From: Chloroflexi bacterium 54-19
GTDB taxonomy: Bacteria; Chloroflexota; Chloroflexia; Chloroheliales; Chloroheliaceae
Reading direction: 5' to 3'
DNA: 64,000 nt
NCBI GenBank assembly: GCA_001898225.1
Contig: MKTJ01000023.1
Span: 1-64,000 of the forward strand
Shown: positions 43,602 through 52,774 of the stretch, piece by piece
Layout: each line of letters starts with the position of its first letter
How positions within the stretch are numbered: position 1 is the stretch's first letter
Notes under the pieces: model-generated
Told to the model about the DNA's origin: nothing
What the model saw: the letters and a program-made list of their open reading frames with translations, nothing else
Database searches by the model: none
Program-made: the position numbers and the translations under genes

Positions 43602-44567
43602 ATGTCAAACTCAAATAACTTTTCGGTGGTTATTTGCGCTTATACCGAGAAACGCTGGGACAACCTTGTAAGAGGGGTCGAATCGGTAAAAGGCCAGAGC
43701 TTGCCACCAGGTGAAATTATTGTGGTTGTTGACCATAACGAGACCTTATTTTCGCAGGCAAAAGCGAATCTTCAGGGTGTAAAGGTAATTGAAAACAATA
43801 ACTCCCCCGGCTTATCCGGGGCGCGCAATAGCGGGATTGCGGCGGCTCAGGGCGAAATTATCGCTTTTATTGACGATGACGCTTTTGCCGAGCCGGACTG
43901 GCTGGCCCAGCTCAGGGAAGGCTACAGGGAGCCGAACGTGCAGGGAGTGGGCGGGCTAATCAAACCGGAATGGCACTCTCCCAGGCCGAAATGGTTCCCA
44001 GGCGAATTTAACTGGGTGGTCGGCTGCACTTACCGGGGGATGCCGGAGAAAGCCAGCCCGGTGCGAAACCTGATCGGCTGCAACATGTCTTTACGGCGCG
44101 AGGTTTTTGATACAATCGGTGGTTTCCGAATTGGCCGGGTCGGAGCCCTCTCCATCGGCCAGGAAAACGACGAAACCGAGTTTTGTATCAGGTTGCAACG
44201 CCTCTGGCCGGAAGCCACCTTGCTTTACCGGCCTGAAGCGATGGTTCACCACGAGGTTACAAAGGAACGCAGCACCCGGAATTATTATATTCGGCGCTGT
44301 TTCTCGGAAGGACTTTCCAAAGCCCGGTTGAGTAAACAGGTTGGCCTGGTTAAAGGGACTTCCACCGAACGCCGCTATGTCGTTAAGACGCTACCGGCCA
44401 GCTTCCTCCGGGCGCTGGCCCATTCTATCAGAACTTTCGACTTCAAGGCCCTGGAACAGGCCAGCGCCATCCTGGTGGGCCTGGCTTCTACTGTAGCCGG
44501 CTATCTGGTGGGGAACCTGGGGCAGCTAAACCTAAATTTGTTAAAAAAAGGCCAGGTAGCAGCATGA
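43602..44567 (+). CDS. GT2-family glycosyltransferase
   Basis: 321 residues. The GT-A domain begins NFSVVICAYTEKRW; SGARNSGIAAAQGEIIAFIDDDA gives the DDD metal site near residue 90, and an ENDETEFCIRLQ motif near 195 is the usual catalytic-base region. The C-terminal 60 residues end in a hydrophobic segment that may anchor it to the membrane. The ATG follows AAGGAGG. The stop overlaps the start of the next gene (ATGA). It should add one sugar to the growing repeat unit at the inner face of the membrane. Confidence 0.92.
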   Translation: MSNSNNFSVVICAYTEKRWDNLVRGVESVKGQSLPPGEIIVVVDHNETLFSQAKANLQGVKVIENNNSPGLSGARNSGIAAAQGEIIAFIDDDAFAEPDWLAQLREGYREPNVQGVGGLIKPEWHSPRPKWFPGEFNWVVGCTYRGMPEKASPVRNLIGCNMSLRREVFDTIGGFRIGRVGALSIGQENDETEFCIRLQRLWPEATLLYRPEAMVHHEVTKERSTRNYYIRRCFSEGLSKARLSKQVGLVKGTSTERRYVVKTLPASFLRALAHSIRTFDFKALEQASAILVGLASTVAGYLVGNLGQLNLNLLKKGQVAA

Positions 44568-47347
44568 TAACCGCACAAACCACAACAAAACAGCCCGGTC
44601 CGGCAGCCCGGCTTCTGCTGCCCAACTTACTCAATGATTTTGAAAGCCTGGCAACCCTTTTAGCCGAGCGGGTAAACCAGGAAGACTGGTTAAACGCTTA
44701 TCTCCTGGCTGCCGGGATGAACCAGGTGTTGGATGATTATTTGCACCCGGACCCATTTCAACTTAGTAAAATTGCTAAAAATTTGGGCCGCCTGGCCTGG
44801 CCGCTCGGGTCGGGAACTGCCTGGGCGACCCTGGAAATGGCCCAGGCGCTTGTCCTTACCCGCGCTAACGGGGCGGAAGCAGGGTCCCTGCGGGCCTGGA
44901 AAAAACGGCTGGTAGGGCTCGTTGCGCAAATGGCGGACCGGGTGGCAACGGGTGAACCTTATTGCGTTAATGCGGGCGAATTCGTCCGAACCCTGGTCGC
45001 GGACGTGCCGGGTTTTCCGCTTGCACTGCGCCGGACCATTCTCCGGTTGCCTTCCTGTTTTAGGAGCTTTGACCAGCAACCCGCCGATATAGCCCGGTTG
45101 GTCAGCCGCTTTAGCGTCAGGTGGCCGGAACGTACCCGCCCCCTGCTGGTAGTAGGGGTTCGCACTTCCGGGAGCTATTTAGCCCCGCTCTACAGGGCTT
45201 TCCTGGAGCAAGCCGGTTATAGCCGGGTGAACCAGTGGACCATTCGACCGGGGCGCTCTTTATACCCCCAGGAAATTGCCACCCTCAAGAAACTACGCGA
45301 GGACTATGGGTTAGCCCTCCTGGTGGACGACCCACCGGTTACAGGCAGTTCTGTTGCCGTCGCCGCCCATGACCTCCAAAAATACGGCCTCCCGGCCAGC
45401 GCAATTACCCTTTGCTTACCGCTTTTTGGCCCCGAAGAAAGCCTGCCTACAAGCTTGAAAAAATACCCGGCCAGCTTGTTGCCCTGGGAAGAATGGGCGG
45501 TCCAGGCACAACTTCAGCCTGAGGCAGTTGGCACAGCCCTGGAATTATTACTCGAACCCGGGATTACGGTGGACGAGGTCGAAGCGTTACCTTCGCCGCC
45601 ACCCCACTGGAACCGCAGCCATGCGCGGGGCCGCTACCGGGTCAGATTGACCCAACATTTCACCTGCCAGGAGTGGGAACAGGAAATCTATGTTAAAGGT
45701 ACGGGGCTGGGTTATTTTGGGGATTATGCCCTGGCGCTGACCGGGCAGTTAAACCCCTATTTCCCCCGGATTTATGGCCTGCAAGATGGCTTGCTATACC
45801 GGGACTGGTTGCCTGAAAAAAATAAACTTTCCCCGAACATCCCTGGAAAGGACGAGGATTTAGCGGCAAAGCTGGTGGAATATATTGTAAGCCGGAATAA
45901 AGCCCTGGCTGTAGAAGAAGATTTCAGTCTGCGGGTGGCCGGACAACGCCCGGTGTGGGAGGCAGCCAGCGAAATTTTGGCCCAGGTCTTTGCCAGGACG
46001 CGCCCTGAAACCACCCCGCTCCAGAATTTGCTGCATCCAATTTCAAAGACCCTTTTGAGGGTCGGGCAACCTTCGGTCATTGACGGCAACATGGGACTTG
46101 CTAACTGGTTCGAGGGGGAGGCCGGGTCGCCTTCACTTTTAAAAGTAGATTTTGATTACGGGGCCTTTTGCAACCGTGACCTTTACTGCTACGACCCGGT
46201 CTATGACCTGGCGTGCCTGGCAGCCAGCGCCGACCTGGCTTCCCTGAAAGTGGCTCTAAACGAAAACCGGCTGGTAAATTCGCTCGTAACGGCCTATCAA
46301 CAACAGACCGGCGCACATGTGCCACCCGAACGCTGGCTGCTTTACCGCCTGGTTTATTTGCGGGAGTGGCAGCGCCTTCAGACCGGGGAAGACCCGGCGG
46401 TTAGGCGGGCCTGCGCCAGGGCAGCCCAGGACTATTATTCTTCTATTTTCTTCCAGGATTTGCCCGTACTGCAAAAGGGGGCTATCTGCGCCCTCGATAT
46501 TGACGGGGTCTTAGAGACCGAGCAACTCGGTTTCCCGGCCCTGTCACCCACCAGCGCCCTGGCCTTGCGGGCGCTGGTGCGCCACGGCTACCGGCCTGTC
46601 CCTGTCTCAGGGCGCAGCCTGGCCGAGATAGAAGAACGGTGCGCCGCTTACCATCTGCCGGGCGGAGTCGGGGAATATGGCAGCGTCCTTTATAACTATC
46701 TCACCGGGGAAGTCATCCCCCTCTTAACTGGTCGGGAGCAGGTCGAACTGGACCGGTTGCGGGCAGCGCTGGGCCGGATAGAAGGAGTTCACCTGGACCC
46801 GGATTACCGTTATGCCGTCCGGGCTTACCGCCTGGCGGCCAATGGGGTCCGGCGGAATTTAGACCCGGCAATAGTCGAGACGGTGCTGGCTGAAACCGGC
46901 CAAAAGGGTTACATCCGGCCTATCCCCGGCGAAGCCCAGACCGATTTCAGGGTAGCAGGAGTGGACAAAGGGACCGGTCTGCGCGCCCTGGTCCGCGAAC
47001 TTACTATGTCCCAGCCGGAAAAAGAAAAAGATGAAATAAGGCTGGCTGTAGGGGATACCGTTTCCGACCTGCCCATGTTGATGATGGCTAATTTTGCCCT
47101 GGCCCCCGCCCATGCCGCCCCGGTAATGCGCAGGTATGGTATTCCAACCGCTTCTGAACCGTACCAGGCCGGGCTATCCCAGGGTGTGGCGGCCTTCCTG
47201 GGGCATAATCCCGGTAAGTGTGGGGTCTGTGCCTCCCCGGCGCTGCCTCCTGAGACAAAACTTTTTCTCGACCTCCTGGGTGCGCTGGATAAAGGAGTAA
47301 AGGCCAAACTGACCCAGGTCCTTTCGCTGTGGAGGTTAAAATTATGA
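44564..47347 (+). CDS. PRTase-like / kinase-like / HAD phosphatase triple fusion
   Basis: 927 residues. Residues 1-190 are helical and unassigned. About 190-300 resembles a type I phosphoribosyltransferase, with a hydrophobic strand and PRPP-loop-like VDDPPVTGSS (Asp255, Asp256). About 360-635 resembles an aminoglycoside-phosphotransferase-type kinase: VKGTGLGYFGDYAL, IDGNMGLANWF (Asp507, Asn509 or Asn514) and VDFDYGAF (Asp529, Asp531), then DPVYDLACLA; the catalytic-loop spacing is unusual. About 640-890 is a Cof-type HAD phosphatase: DIDGVLETE (Asp645, Asp647), VPVSGRS, VDKGTGL and GDTVSD (Asp831, Asp835). It overlaps both neighbours by 4 bp. It may transfer a phosphopentose from PRPP and remove the phosphate for the polysaccharide; this is inference. 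Confidence 0.75.
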   Translation: MITAQTTTKQPGPAARLLLPNLLNDFESLATLLAERVNQEDWLNAYLLAAGMNQVLDDYLHPDPFQLSKIAKNLGRLAWPLGSGTAWATLEMAQALVLTRANGAEAGSLRAWKKRLVGLVAQMADRVATGEPYCVNAGEFVRTLVADVPGFPLALRRTILRLPSCFRSFDQQPADIARLVSRFSVRWPERTRPLLVVGVRTSGSYLAPLYRAFLEQAGYSRVNQWTIRPGRSLYPQEIATLKKLREDYGLALLVDDPPVTGSSVAVAAHDLQKYGLPASAITLCLPLFGPEESLPTSLKKYPASLLPWEEWAVQAQLQPEAVGTALELLLEPGITVDEVEALPSPPPHWNRSHARGRYRVRLTQHFTCQEWEQEIYVKGTGLGYFGDYALALTGQLNPYFPRIYGLQDGLLYRDWLPEKNKLSPNIPGKDEDLAAKLVEYIVSRNKALAVEEDFSLRVAGQRPVWEAASEILAQVFARTRPETTPLQNLLHPISKTLLRVGQPSVIDGNMGLANWFEGEAGSPSLLKVDFDYGAFCNRDLYCYDPVYDLACLAASADLASLKVALNENRLVNSLVTAYQQQTGAHVPPERWLLYRLVYLREWQRLQTGEDPAVRRACARAAQDYYSSIFFQDLPVLQKGAICALDIDGVLETEQLGFPALSPTSALALRALVRHGYRPVPVSGRSLAEIEERCAAYHLPGGVGEYGSVLYNYLTGEVIPLLTGREQVELDRLRAALGRIEGVHLDPDYRYAVRAYRLAANGVRRNLDPAIVETVLAETGQKGYIRPIPGEAQTDFRVAGVDKGTGLRALVRELTMSQPEKEKDEIRLAVGDTVSDLPMLMMANFALAPAHAAPVMRRYGIPTASEPYQAGLSQGVAAFLGHNPGKCGVCASPALPPETKLFLDLLGALDKGVKAKLTQVLSLWRLKL

Positions 47348-48150
47348 ACACTCCAAAAACCAGGCCCATTCCAATCCTGATGTACCACAGCATTTCAAAT
47401 GAGGCCAGTCCTGCCTTTAAGCCCTACACTGTTGCACCTGAAATGTTCGAAAAACACCTGGCCTATTTAAGCCAGCATGATTACTGCGCGCTCACCGTAA
47501 CCCAACTGGCTGCTATCCTTGCCAAACCGGTGCCTGCCGCTGAATTACCTCCCCGACCCATAGTGCTAACTTTTGATGATGGTTTTGAAGACTTTTACAC
47601 CTGTGCCTGGCCCGCCCTCCAACGGTTTAAGCTGCCCGCGACCCTTTATGTGGTCGCCGGGGGCGTAGGCGGTACCAGCACCTGGCTGAAACGGGAAGGC
47701 GAAAGCAGGCGAAGGATGCTCTCCTGGGACCAACTGGCCGAGCTTTGTGCCGGTGGAATTGAGTGTGGCGGCCACAGCCTGACCCATCCCCAGCTAGATT
47801 TACTCCCGGCCAGCCGTGCCAGCCGGGAAATAATCGATTGCAAACTCATGCTGGAAGAAAAGCTGGGGAGAAAGATTTATAGCTTTGCCTATCCGCACGG
47901 CTATCACACCCGGTCTATTCAGCGTATGGTCCGTGAGGCCGGGTACAGTTCTGCCTGCGCCGTCAAATATGCCATGAGTGCCACTAACGACGATATCTGG
48001 GGCCTTTCCCGCCTTTTCGTTTCCAATCAGGTAGACGAGCAGAGGTTAGGGCAATTATTGACCGGCCAGAATAACCCCCTGATTGGCCCTGTCAAACGGT
48101 GGTTAGCCCCGGCCTGGCGGCTAAAACGACGCCTGGCAAGTAACAATTGA
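47344..48150 (+). CDS. NodB-type polysaccharide deacetylase
   Basis: 268 residues from ATG 47344, which overlaps the previous stop (ATGA) and has GGAGG 9 nt upstream. The NodB domain has PIPILMYHSI at its start, VLTFDDGFEDFY with the base and metal Asp pair, GGHSLTHPQLDLL with the two metal His (HxxxH here), and FAYPHGYHT. It should remove N- or O-acetyl groups from the polymer or its lipid-linked repeat. No signal peptide is visible, so it may act on the cytoplasmic precursor, unlike most secreted relatives. Confidence 0.92.
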   Translation: MNTPKTRPIPILMYHSISNEASPAFKPYTVAPEMFEKHLAYLSQHDYCALTVTQLAAILAKPVPAAELPPRPIVLTFDDGFEDFYTCAWPALQRFKLPATLYVVAGGVGGTSTWLKREGESRRRMLSWDQLAELCAGGIECGGHSLTHPQLDLLPASRASREIIDCKLMLEEKLGRKIYSFAYPHGYHTRSIQRMVREAGYSSACAVKYAMSATNDDIWGLSRLFVSNQVDEQRLGQLLTGQNNPLIGPVKRWLAPAWRLKRRLASNN

Positions 48151-48163
48151 AGGAGGGATTGTG

Positions 48164-49477
48164 ATGGCAATTCGCATCCTTGATATTGAAATCAGCCGCC
48201 CAATCCGGTCCATTCCGCCCAGCCTGGATAAAGAAGGGAACCCGGTGGTTAGCCAGGTAAAAATCCTCGTTCGGTTGCACCACCAGCCGCTGGGTTTTAT
48301 CCCACTTGAGGTTGGGCTTACTGGCCTGTCTAAGCCTGAACTTCAAAAGTTACTCCGGCAAAAGTTTTTACCGCAAATTAAAGAACACCTGGACCAGGAC
48401 GGTCTGCTAACGAGCCAGGATAATGAATTTACTTTTCAGGAGCTAAGTTTAAGTCCGGGCCAGGCCCCTCCCTGCCAGGTGCGCGAAGAGGCCTTACTCG
48501 ACCGGGCCCATTTTATAACCATTGCCGTCTGTACCCACGACCGGCCAGAAGGTTTAGAGCGCTGCCTTAAAATCTTGCTTAAACAGGACTATCCCGATTT
48601 TGAAATCCTGGTGGTGGACAATGCCCCTTCGACAGAGGCAACCCGAAACCTGCTAAAGGAACGCTTTGGGCGATTTCCCCAGGTCCGCTATATCCTCGAA
48701 GAACGTAAAGGACTCTCCTGGGCCCGCAATCGGGCCATCCTGGCCGCCCGCGGAGAAATTATTGCTTTCACCGACGACGACGTGGTGGCCGACCCCGGCT
48801 GGCTGAAAGCGCTCTGGAAAAATTTCAGCCAGGGAGAGCATATTGCCTGCGTGACAGGGCTGGTATTGCCCAGGGAACTGGAAACACCGGCCCAGGTGTT
48901 GTGCGAACAATACGCCAATTTTAATAAAGGTTTTGAACGGAAAATCTTTGATAACCGAATTTCGGAACCGGGCTATCCCTACCTGGCCGGACAGTTTGGT
49001 ACCGGTGGCAATATGGCTTTCCGGCGGTCCTTCTTAATCAAAATGGGCGGTTTTGACGGCAGGCTGGGAGCCGGGATGCCAAGTTGCGCCTGCGAAGACC
49101 TGGATATATTTTTCAGGACTATCAAAAGTGGCGCGACCCTGGTTTACGAGCCGGGAGCGCTTATCTGGCATACCAACTGGCGGGATTATGCTACCCTCTT
49201 AAACCGGATGGACGGCTATGGGAGAGGCTTGACGGCATACCTGGCAAATATGGTCCACAAAGACCCTCTGCAATTCTTTAAATTGTTAGGCCAGGTGCCT
49301 TTCGGGCTTTTTTACCTGGGCTCCAAAAATTCCAAAAAGAACCGGAATCGCCCGGCCTCCTTTCCGAAAGAGCTCAGCCGGGCCGAATGGCGAGGCTACC
49401 TGGCCGGACCCTGGTGTTATCTAAAAAGCTGCCTGGTGGCGTACGCTTTCGATAAGTGGTTTGGCAAACAGGTCTAG
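48164..49477 (+). CDS. GT2-family glycosyltransferase with N-terminal extension
   Basis: 437 residues from ATG 48164, 6 nt after AGGAGGG; a GTG directly before it is possible. Residues 1-115 form an extension not found in simple GT2 enzymes. The GT-A domain starts at ITIAVCTHDRPEGLERCL (about 118), with VVDNAPS, ARNRAILAARGEIIAFTDDDV and a CEDLDIFFR motif near 310. It is weakly hydrophobic near the C-terminus. It is the third glycosyltransferase of the operon, so the repeat unit probably has at least three different linkages. Confidence 0.9.
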   Translation: MAIRILDIEISRPIRSIPPSLDKEGNPVVSQVKILVRLHHQPLGFIPLEVGLTGLSKPELQKLLRQKFLPQIKEHLDQDGLLTSQDNEFTFQELSLSPGQAPPCQVREEALLDRAHFITIAVCTHDRPEGLERCLKILLKQDYPDFEILVVDNAPSTEATRNLLKERFGRFPQVRYILEERKGLSWARNRAILAARGEIIAFTDDDVVADPGWLKALWKNFSQGEHIACVTGLVLPRELETPAQVLCEQYANFNKGFERKIFDNRISEPGYPYLAGQFGTGGNMAFRRSFLIKMGGFDGRLGAGMPSCACEDLDIFFRTIKSGATLVYEPGALIWHTNWRDYATLLNRMDGYGRGLTAYLANMVHKDPLQFFKLLGQVPFGLFYLGSKNSKKNRNRPASFPKELSRAEWRGYLAGPWCYLKSCLVAYAFDKWFGKQV

Positions 49478-49510
49478 CCTTTACTGAGGACAATGTAAAG
49501 AAGTGTTCAT

Positions 49511-52183
49511 GTGAAAGTTGGTTTATTAAATACCACGAGACAGGTCTATAACCGGGTATTGCGCCGGTTCGATATTGGGGGTCTGCTCGTTAGCTCATCC
49601 CACCTGGCTTTAAGCACCCTGGCTAATTCAGGCATCGGGTACATTTACTGGATTATAGCGGCACACCTCTTTAGCCCCGAAACGGTCGGCGCAAGCGCGG
49701 CGTTAATCTCGATTCTATCTCTTATTGCCACGGTGGCTCCGCTGGGCCTGGATGCTTCGATGGTCTATATCCTGGCCCGTTCTAAAGCGGATTGGCCCCG
49801 GAAAGTCTATAGTTTCTGCCTGGCGATTGTGGCGGTAACCCTTTTACTGGCCGTTTTGGTGTTGCCTTTCGTGGATGACCTGAATAAAGGAGCGACCCAT
49901 ATCGGGGCAAGCTTCGAGGGCGGCTTGATATTCGTCTTAACCTGTTTGCTCTGGACCTTTTCGCTGGTGGTGGATGAGCTTTTCACCGTAGAAGAAACTA
50001 CCCTTTTGGTGCTGGTCCGTAACGCTTTGACCTCGGTCTTAAAACTAATCTTCTTACCCCTGGCCTTACTTTTTGCGGTTGGAGACGCCCCGCTCTTTAT
50101 TTTAGCGGGCTGGGGTTTAGGCGCTCTTTTTGCCATCGGGCTTTCGCTGGCAATTTTCGCCGGGCAAAGGCGCGGCCAACTTTCTTTCAAACCAAAGTTC
50201 GATTTCAGGCTGGTTCGTTCCAGCTTAAAACTATCGTTGGGCAACTACAGCATCATCATGACCCAGCAAATACCCGGCTTGATTCTGCCCGTAATTGTCA
50301 CCCAGATGCTTTCCGCCCAATTCAACGCCTACTTTTATACCATCTTTATGTTTATCCAGGGTGTACTTCTAACCATTCCCCTCGCAATCAGCCAGGCGTT
50401 TTTCGTCCAGACTGCCGAAACAGACCCGGTTAAATTACAGGCTAAAACGGTTTCGCTGCTAAAAATAATTTTTTTGAGCATTGTTCCATTAATCCTGGCT
50501 TCGATATTTTTACGCGACCAAATCCTGGGGTTGTTTGGGAACGAATACATCGTAAACGGGGGCAGCCTGCTGGTGATAATGAGTTTAGGGGCTTTACCGG
50601 CTTCTTTTATCCGCCTGTACGTCAGTTTACAGCGTATCCGGGGGGATTTTGGACGCGGCCTTTTTGCGACGGTAGGAGGGCTGATTGCAATCCTTCTCTG
50701 CACCCTCTGGTTTATCCAGGGGTTCGGGTTATTTGGCGTAGGGCTGGGCTGGACCACCGGTCTGACAATTATAGCCATCGGTTTAGGTATTGACCTGGCT
50801 TTGAGTTTTCGCCGGACGCCCACCGCCAATAAAGGGAAATCAAAAGAAAATGAATTTGAAAACTCCCCGGAACAAGCCGTACAACCTCCCAAGCTAACCC
50901 AGGCCGACCTCACAGTCCTTAATAAAAAAGTGTTCGAGGGTAATTTTGAACCTGGCGACTGGCAGGTAAAACCCCTTGAGAATAAACTGGTTAATCCCGT
51001 TTCGGGTGGGGTTTTCAAAGTTACCGGGCACAGCGGAAGCGGGGATACAGGCGTAGAGCGGTCGGCAATCCTTAAAATCCTGAAGGCCAGAAACCGGGGT
51101 GATAACCCGCACGACTGGAATTACTGGAAACGGGAAGCTTTGGCCTACCAATCCGGCCTGCTGGAAAATTTACCGGGCGGACTCAAGGCCCCGCATTTAC
51201 TGGGGGTGGTCGAAAAACCGGACCAGAAAGAGCTCTGGCTCTGGCTGGAAGAAGTGCCAAACTTGGATAAGGCGGACTGGACAAGAGAGCGTTATGGTCA
51301 GGTAGCCCATGACCTGGGTCTATTTAACGGGGCTTACCTGGCCGGGCTCAAACTACCAGAATATTACTGGCTTAGCAAGCGGCGCTCTTTAACCTGGGTC
51401 CAACCGGCTTTCGACCGGCTAACTTTTAACGAGGATTGGTTGCTACTTAAACTCGCCAATAGCCGGTTGCGGGCCGGGCTATCCAGGGTCTTTCCCGGTA
51501 TCTTAAATTTTGGCGCGGAACTCCTTTACCGGCGCAACCTCCGGCGCTTTCTGCAACCGGAAACCTGGGCAAATCCGCGGGTCCGGCAGGCGTTTCCCCA
51601 AACGATTAACGACTGGCTTCTGAAAATCTGGGGAAATCACAAAAAGTTGCTGCAAATTTTGGATAGTCTTCCCCACACCCTTTGTCACCTCGATGCCTGG
51701 AACCCAAACCTCATTACCGACCCTGGCCCGGACGGCCAGGATCTTACCACCGCGATAGACTGGGAATTTGTAGGGTCAGGCGCAGTGGGTGAGGAATTAG
51801 TGCAACTGGTCTGGTGCAACCTGTATTACTTTAATATCGGTTTAGACGAGGTTGATGAATTAGAAAAATATATTTTTGAAAAATACCTGGAAGGTTTAAG
51901 CCAGGCCGGTTGGAAGGGCGACCCTCGCCTGGTCCGGCTGGGTTACGCGGCTTCGGCCACCCTTCGCTGGGCCTTATCCGTACCCGGCCTGGGGTTGGCC
52001 CTGGACGAAAGCCGCTACGGCCTGGAAGAACAACTCTGGAACCGGCCAATCGAGCAAATTATTGCCCACCGGGCGGCCATGACTTACCGGTTACTCGACC
52101 TGGCTGACGAAGTTGGTCGCCTGGTGGCCGACCTGGCCCCGGTCCAGCCCGAACATGGGAAGAAATTATATGCGCATAGATAA
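49511..52183 (+). CDS. Wzx/MATE-like flippase fused to an APH-like kinase domain
   Basis: 890 residues with a GTG start and weak ribosome site. Residues about 20-430 form 12 or more membrane helices of the polysaccharide-flippase/MOP type (for example GGLLVSSSHLALSTLANSG at the start). A charged linker (about 430-475) leads to a cytosolic domain (about 480-880) resembling aminoglycoside phosphotransferases: ILKILK (Lys522) for ATP binding, then HLDAWNPN (His726, Asp728, Asn733), the intact HxDxxxxN catalytic loop, and IDWEFVG (Asp750) for metal. This is a flippase carrying an apparently intact small-molecule kinase. It may phosphorylate the lipid-linked glycan or lipid before or after flipping. 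The next gene starts inside its 3' end. Confidence 0.85.
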   Translation: MKVGLLNTTRQVYNRVLRRFDIGGLLVSSSHLALSTLANSGIGYIYWIIAAHLFSPETVGASAALISILSLIATVAPLGLDASMVYILARSKADWPRKVYSFCLAIVAVTLLLAVLVLPFVDDLNKGATHIGASFEGGLIFVLTCLLWTFSLVVDELFTVEETTLLVLVRNALTSVLKLIFLPLALLFAVGDAPLFILAGWGLGALFAIGLSLAIFAGQRRGQLSFKPKFDFRLVRSSLKLSLGNYSIIMTQQIPGLILPVIVTQMLSAQFNAYFYTIFMFIQGVLLTIPLAISQAFFVQTAETDPVKLQAKTVSLLKIIFLSIVPLILASIFLRDQILGLFGNEYIVNGGSLLVIMSLGALPASFIRLYVSLQRIRGDFGRGLFATVGGLIAILLCTLWFIQGFGLFGVGLGWTTGLTIIAIGLGIDLALSFRRTPTANKGKSKENEFENSPEQAVQPPKLTQADLTVLNKKVFEGNFEPGDWQVKPLENKLVNPVSGGVFKVTGHSGSGDTGVERSAILKILKARNRGDNPHDWNYWKREALAYQSGLLENLPGGLKAPHLLGVVEKPDQKELWLWLEEVPNLDKADWTRERYGQVAHDLGLFNGAYLAGLKLPEYYWLSKRRSLTWVQPAFDRLTFNEDWLLLKLANSRLRAGLSRVFPGILNFGAELLYRRNLRRFLQPETWANPRVRQAFPQTINDWLLKIWGNHKKLLQILDSLPHTLCHLDAWNPNLITDPGPDGQDLTTAIDWEFVGSGAVGEELVQLVWCNLYYFNIGLDEVDELEKYIFEKYLEGLSQAGWKGDPRLVRLGYAASATLRWALSVPGLGLALDESRYGLEEQLWNRPIEQIIAHRAAMTYRLLDLADEVGRLVADLAPVQPEHGKKLYAHR

Positions 52184-52736
52184 ACTGGTTCCGCTGGTTA
52201 TCCTGGCCTTAAGTGCCGTCACAATGGAGGTGTACCTGCTGCCGGAAGTGCCCATCCTGCGGCCCCTGGTAATGCTGGCCTTTCTGGCGATAGGTCCCGG
52301 CCTGGCAATCGGCCACTTTTTGCGCTTACCCGGCCTGGCCCTGGAACTAACCGTAGGGATGGGCCTTAGCCTGGCTCTTGATATTGGCCTGGTTTTAATT
52401 TTCCTGTATACCAGGACCTGGTCGGTTCCCTGGATGCTGACAGTATTGCTAATTATTTCAATTAGCTGCTCCCTGGTTCAACTGCTCCGGCAAGAGCCAC
52501 CCGCCATCACCCGGGGCGCGACCACCGGCCCACTTTACGGGTCAGGTGCCGTCGCGCCGGAAATTACCGGGACAAACCGGCAACCCCTGGCCGCCACCTA
52601 TACGCCTCCGGTTACCCTCTCCTCCAGGGCGGGGCAACCCCTTCAAACTCTTGCTGCCGGGGATGCCGTCGAAGCCCTGCTGCCAGGACAGCTAAAGAAA
52701 TACCATTATTTAAAAAGGAAGGATTCAGCCGACTAG
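52170..52736 (+). CDS. Small membrane protein ending the polysaccharide operon
   Basis: 188 residues from ATG 52170, with GGGAAGAA upstream, overlapping the flippase gene by 14 bp; longer in-frame starts lie within that gene. Four membrane helices (about 5-120) are followed by a soluble, Pro/Thr-rich tail of about 65 residues. I do not recognise it. It could help the flippase or serve in chain-length control. The stop codon lies inside the loop of the operon's terminator hairpin. Confidence 0.7.
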   Translation: MRIDKLVPLVILALSAVTMEVYLLPEVPILRPLVMLAFLAIGPGLAIGHFLRLPGLALELTVGMGLSLALDIGLVLIFLYTRTWSVPWMLTVLLIISISCSLVQLLRQEPPAITRGATTGPLYGSGAVAPEITGTNRQPLAATYTPPVTLSSRAGQPLQTLAAGDAVEALLPGQLKKYHYLKRKDSAD

Positions 52737-52752
52737 CCGAATCCTTCTCCAC
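52719..52752. terminator. Terminator shared by the polysaccharide operon and the second GH16 gene
   Basis: AAGGATTC (52719-52726) pairs with GAATCCTT (52739-52746), with a 12-nt loop holding the stop codon of the preceding gene. On the minus strand it follows the GH16 stop by about 30 bp, so it may serve both convergent units. Confidence 0.6.
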
Positions 52753-52774
52753 TTATCCTATTTTTAACCTTCCC

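Noticed and set aside
50335..51018. 227-residue minus-strand ORF within the flippase-kinase gene
   Set aside because: Composition is that of a reversed membrane-protein gene, with many Lys, Arg, Ser and Pro; no ribosome site.
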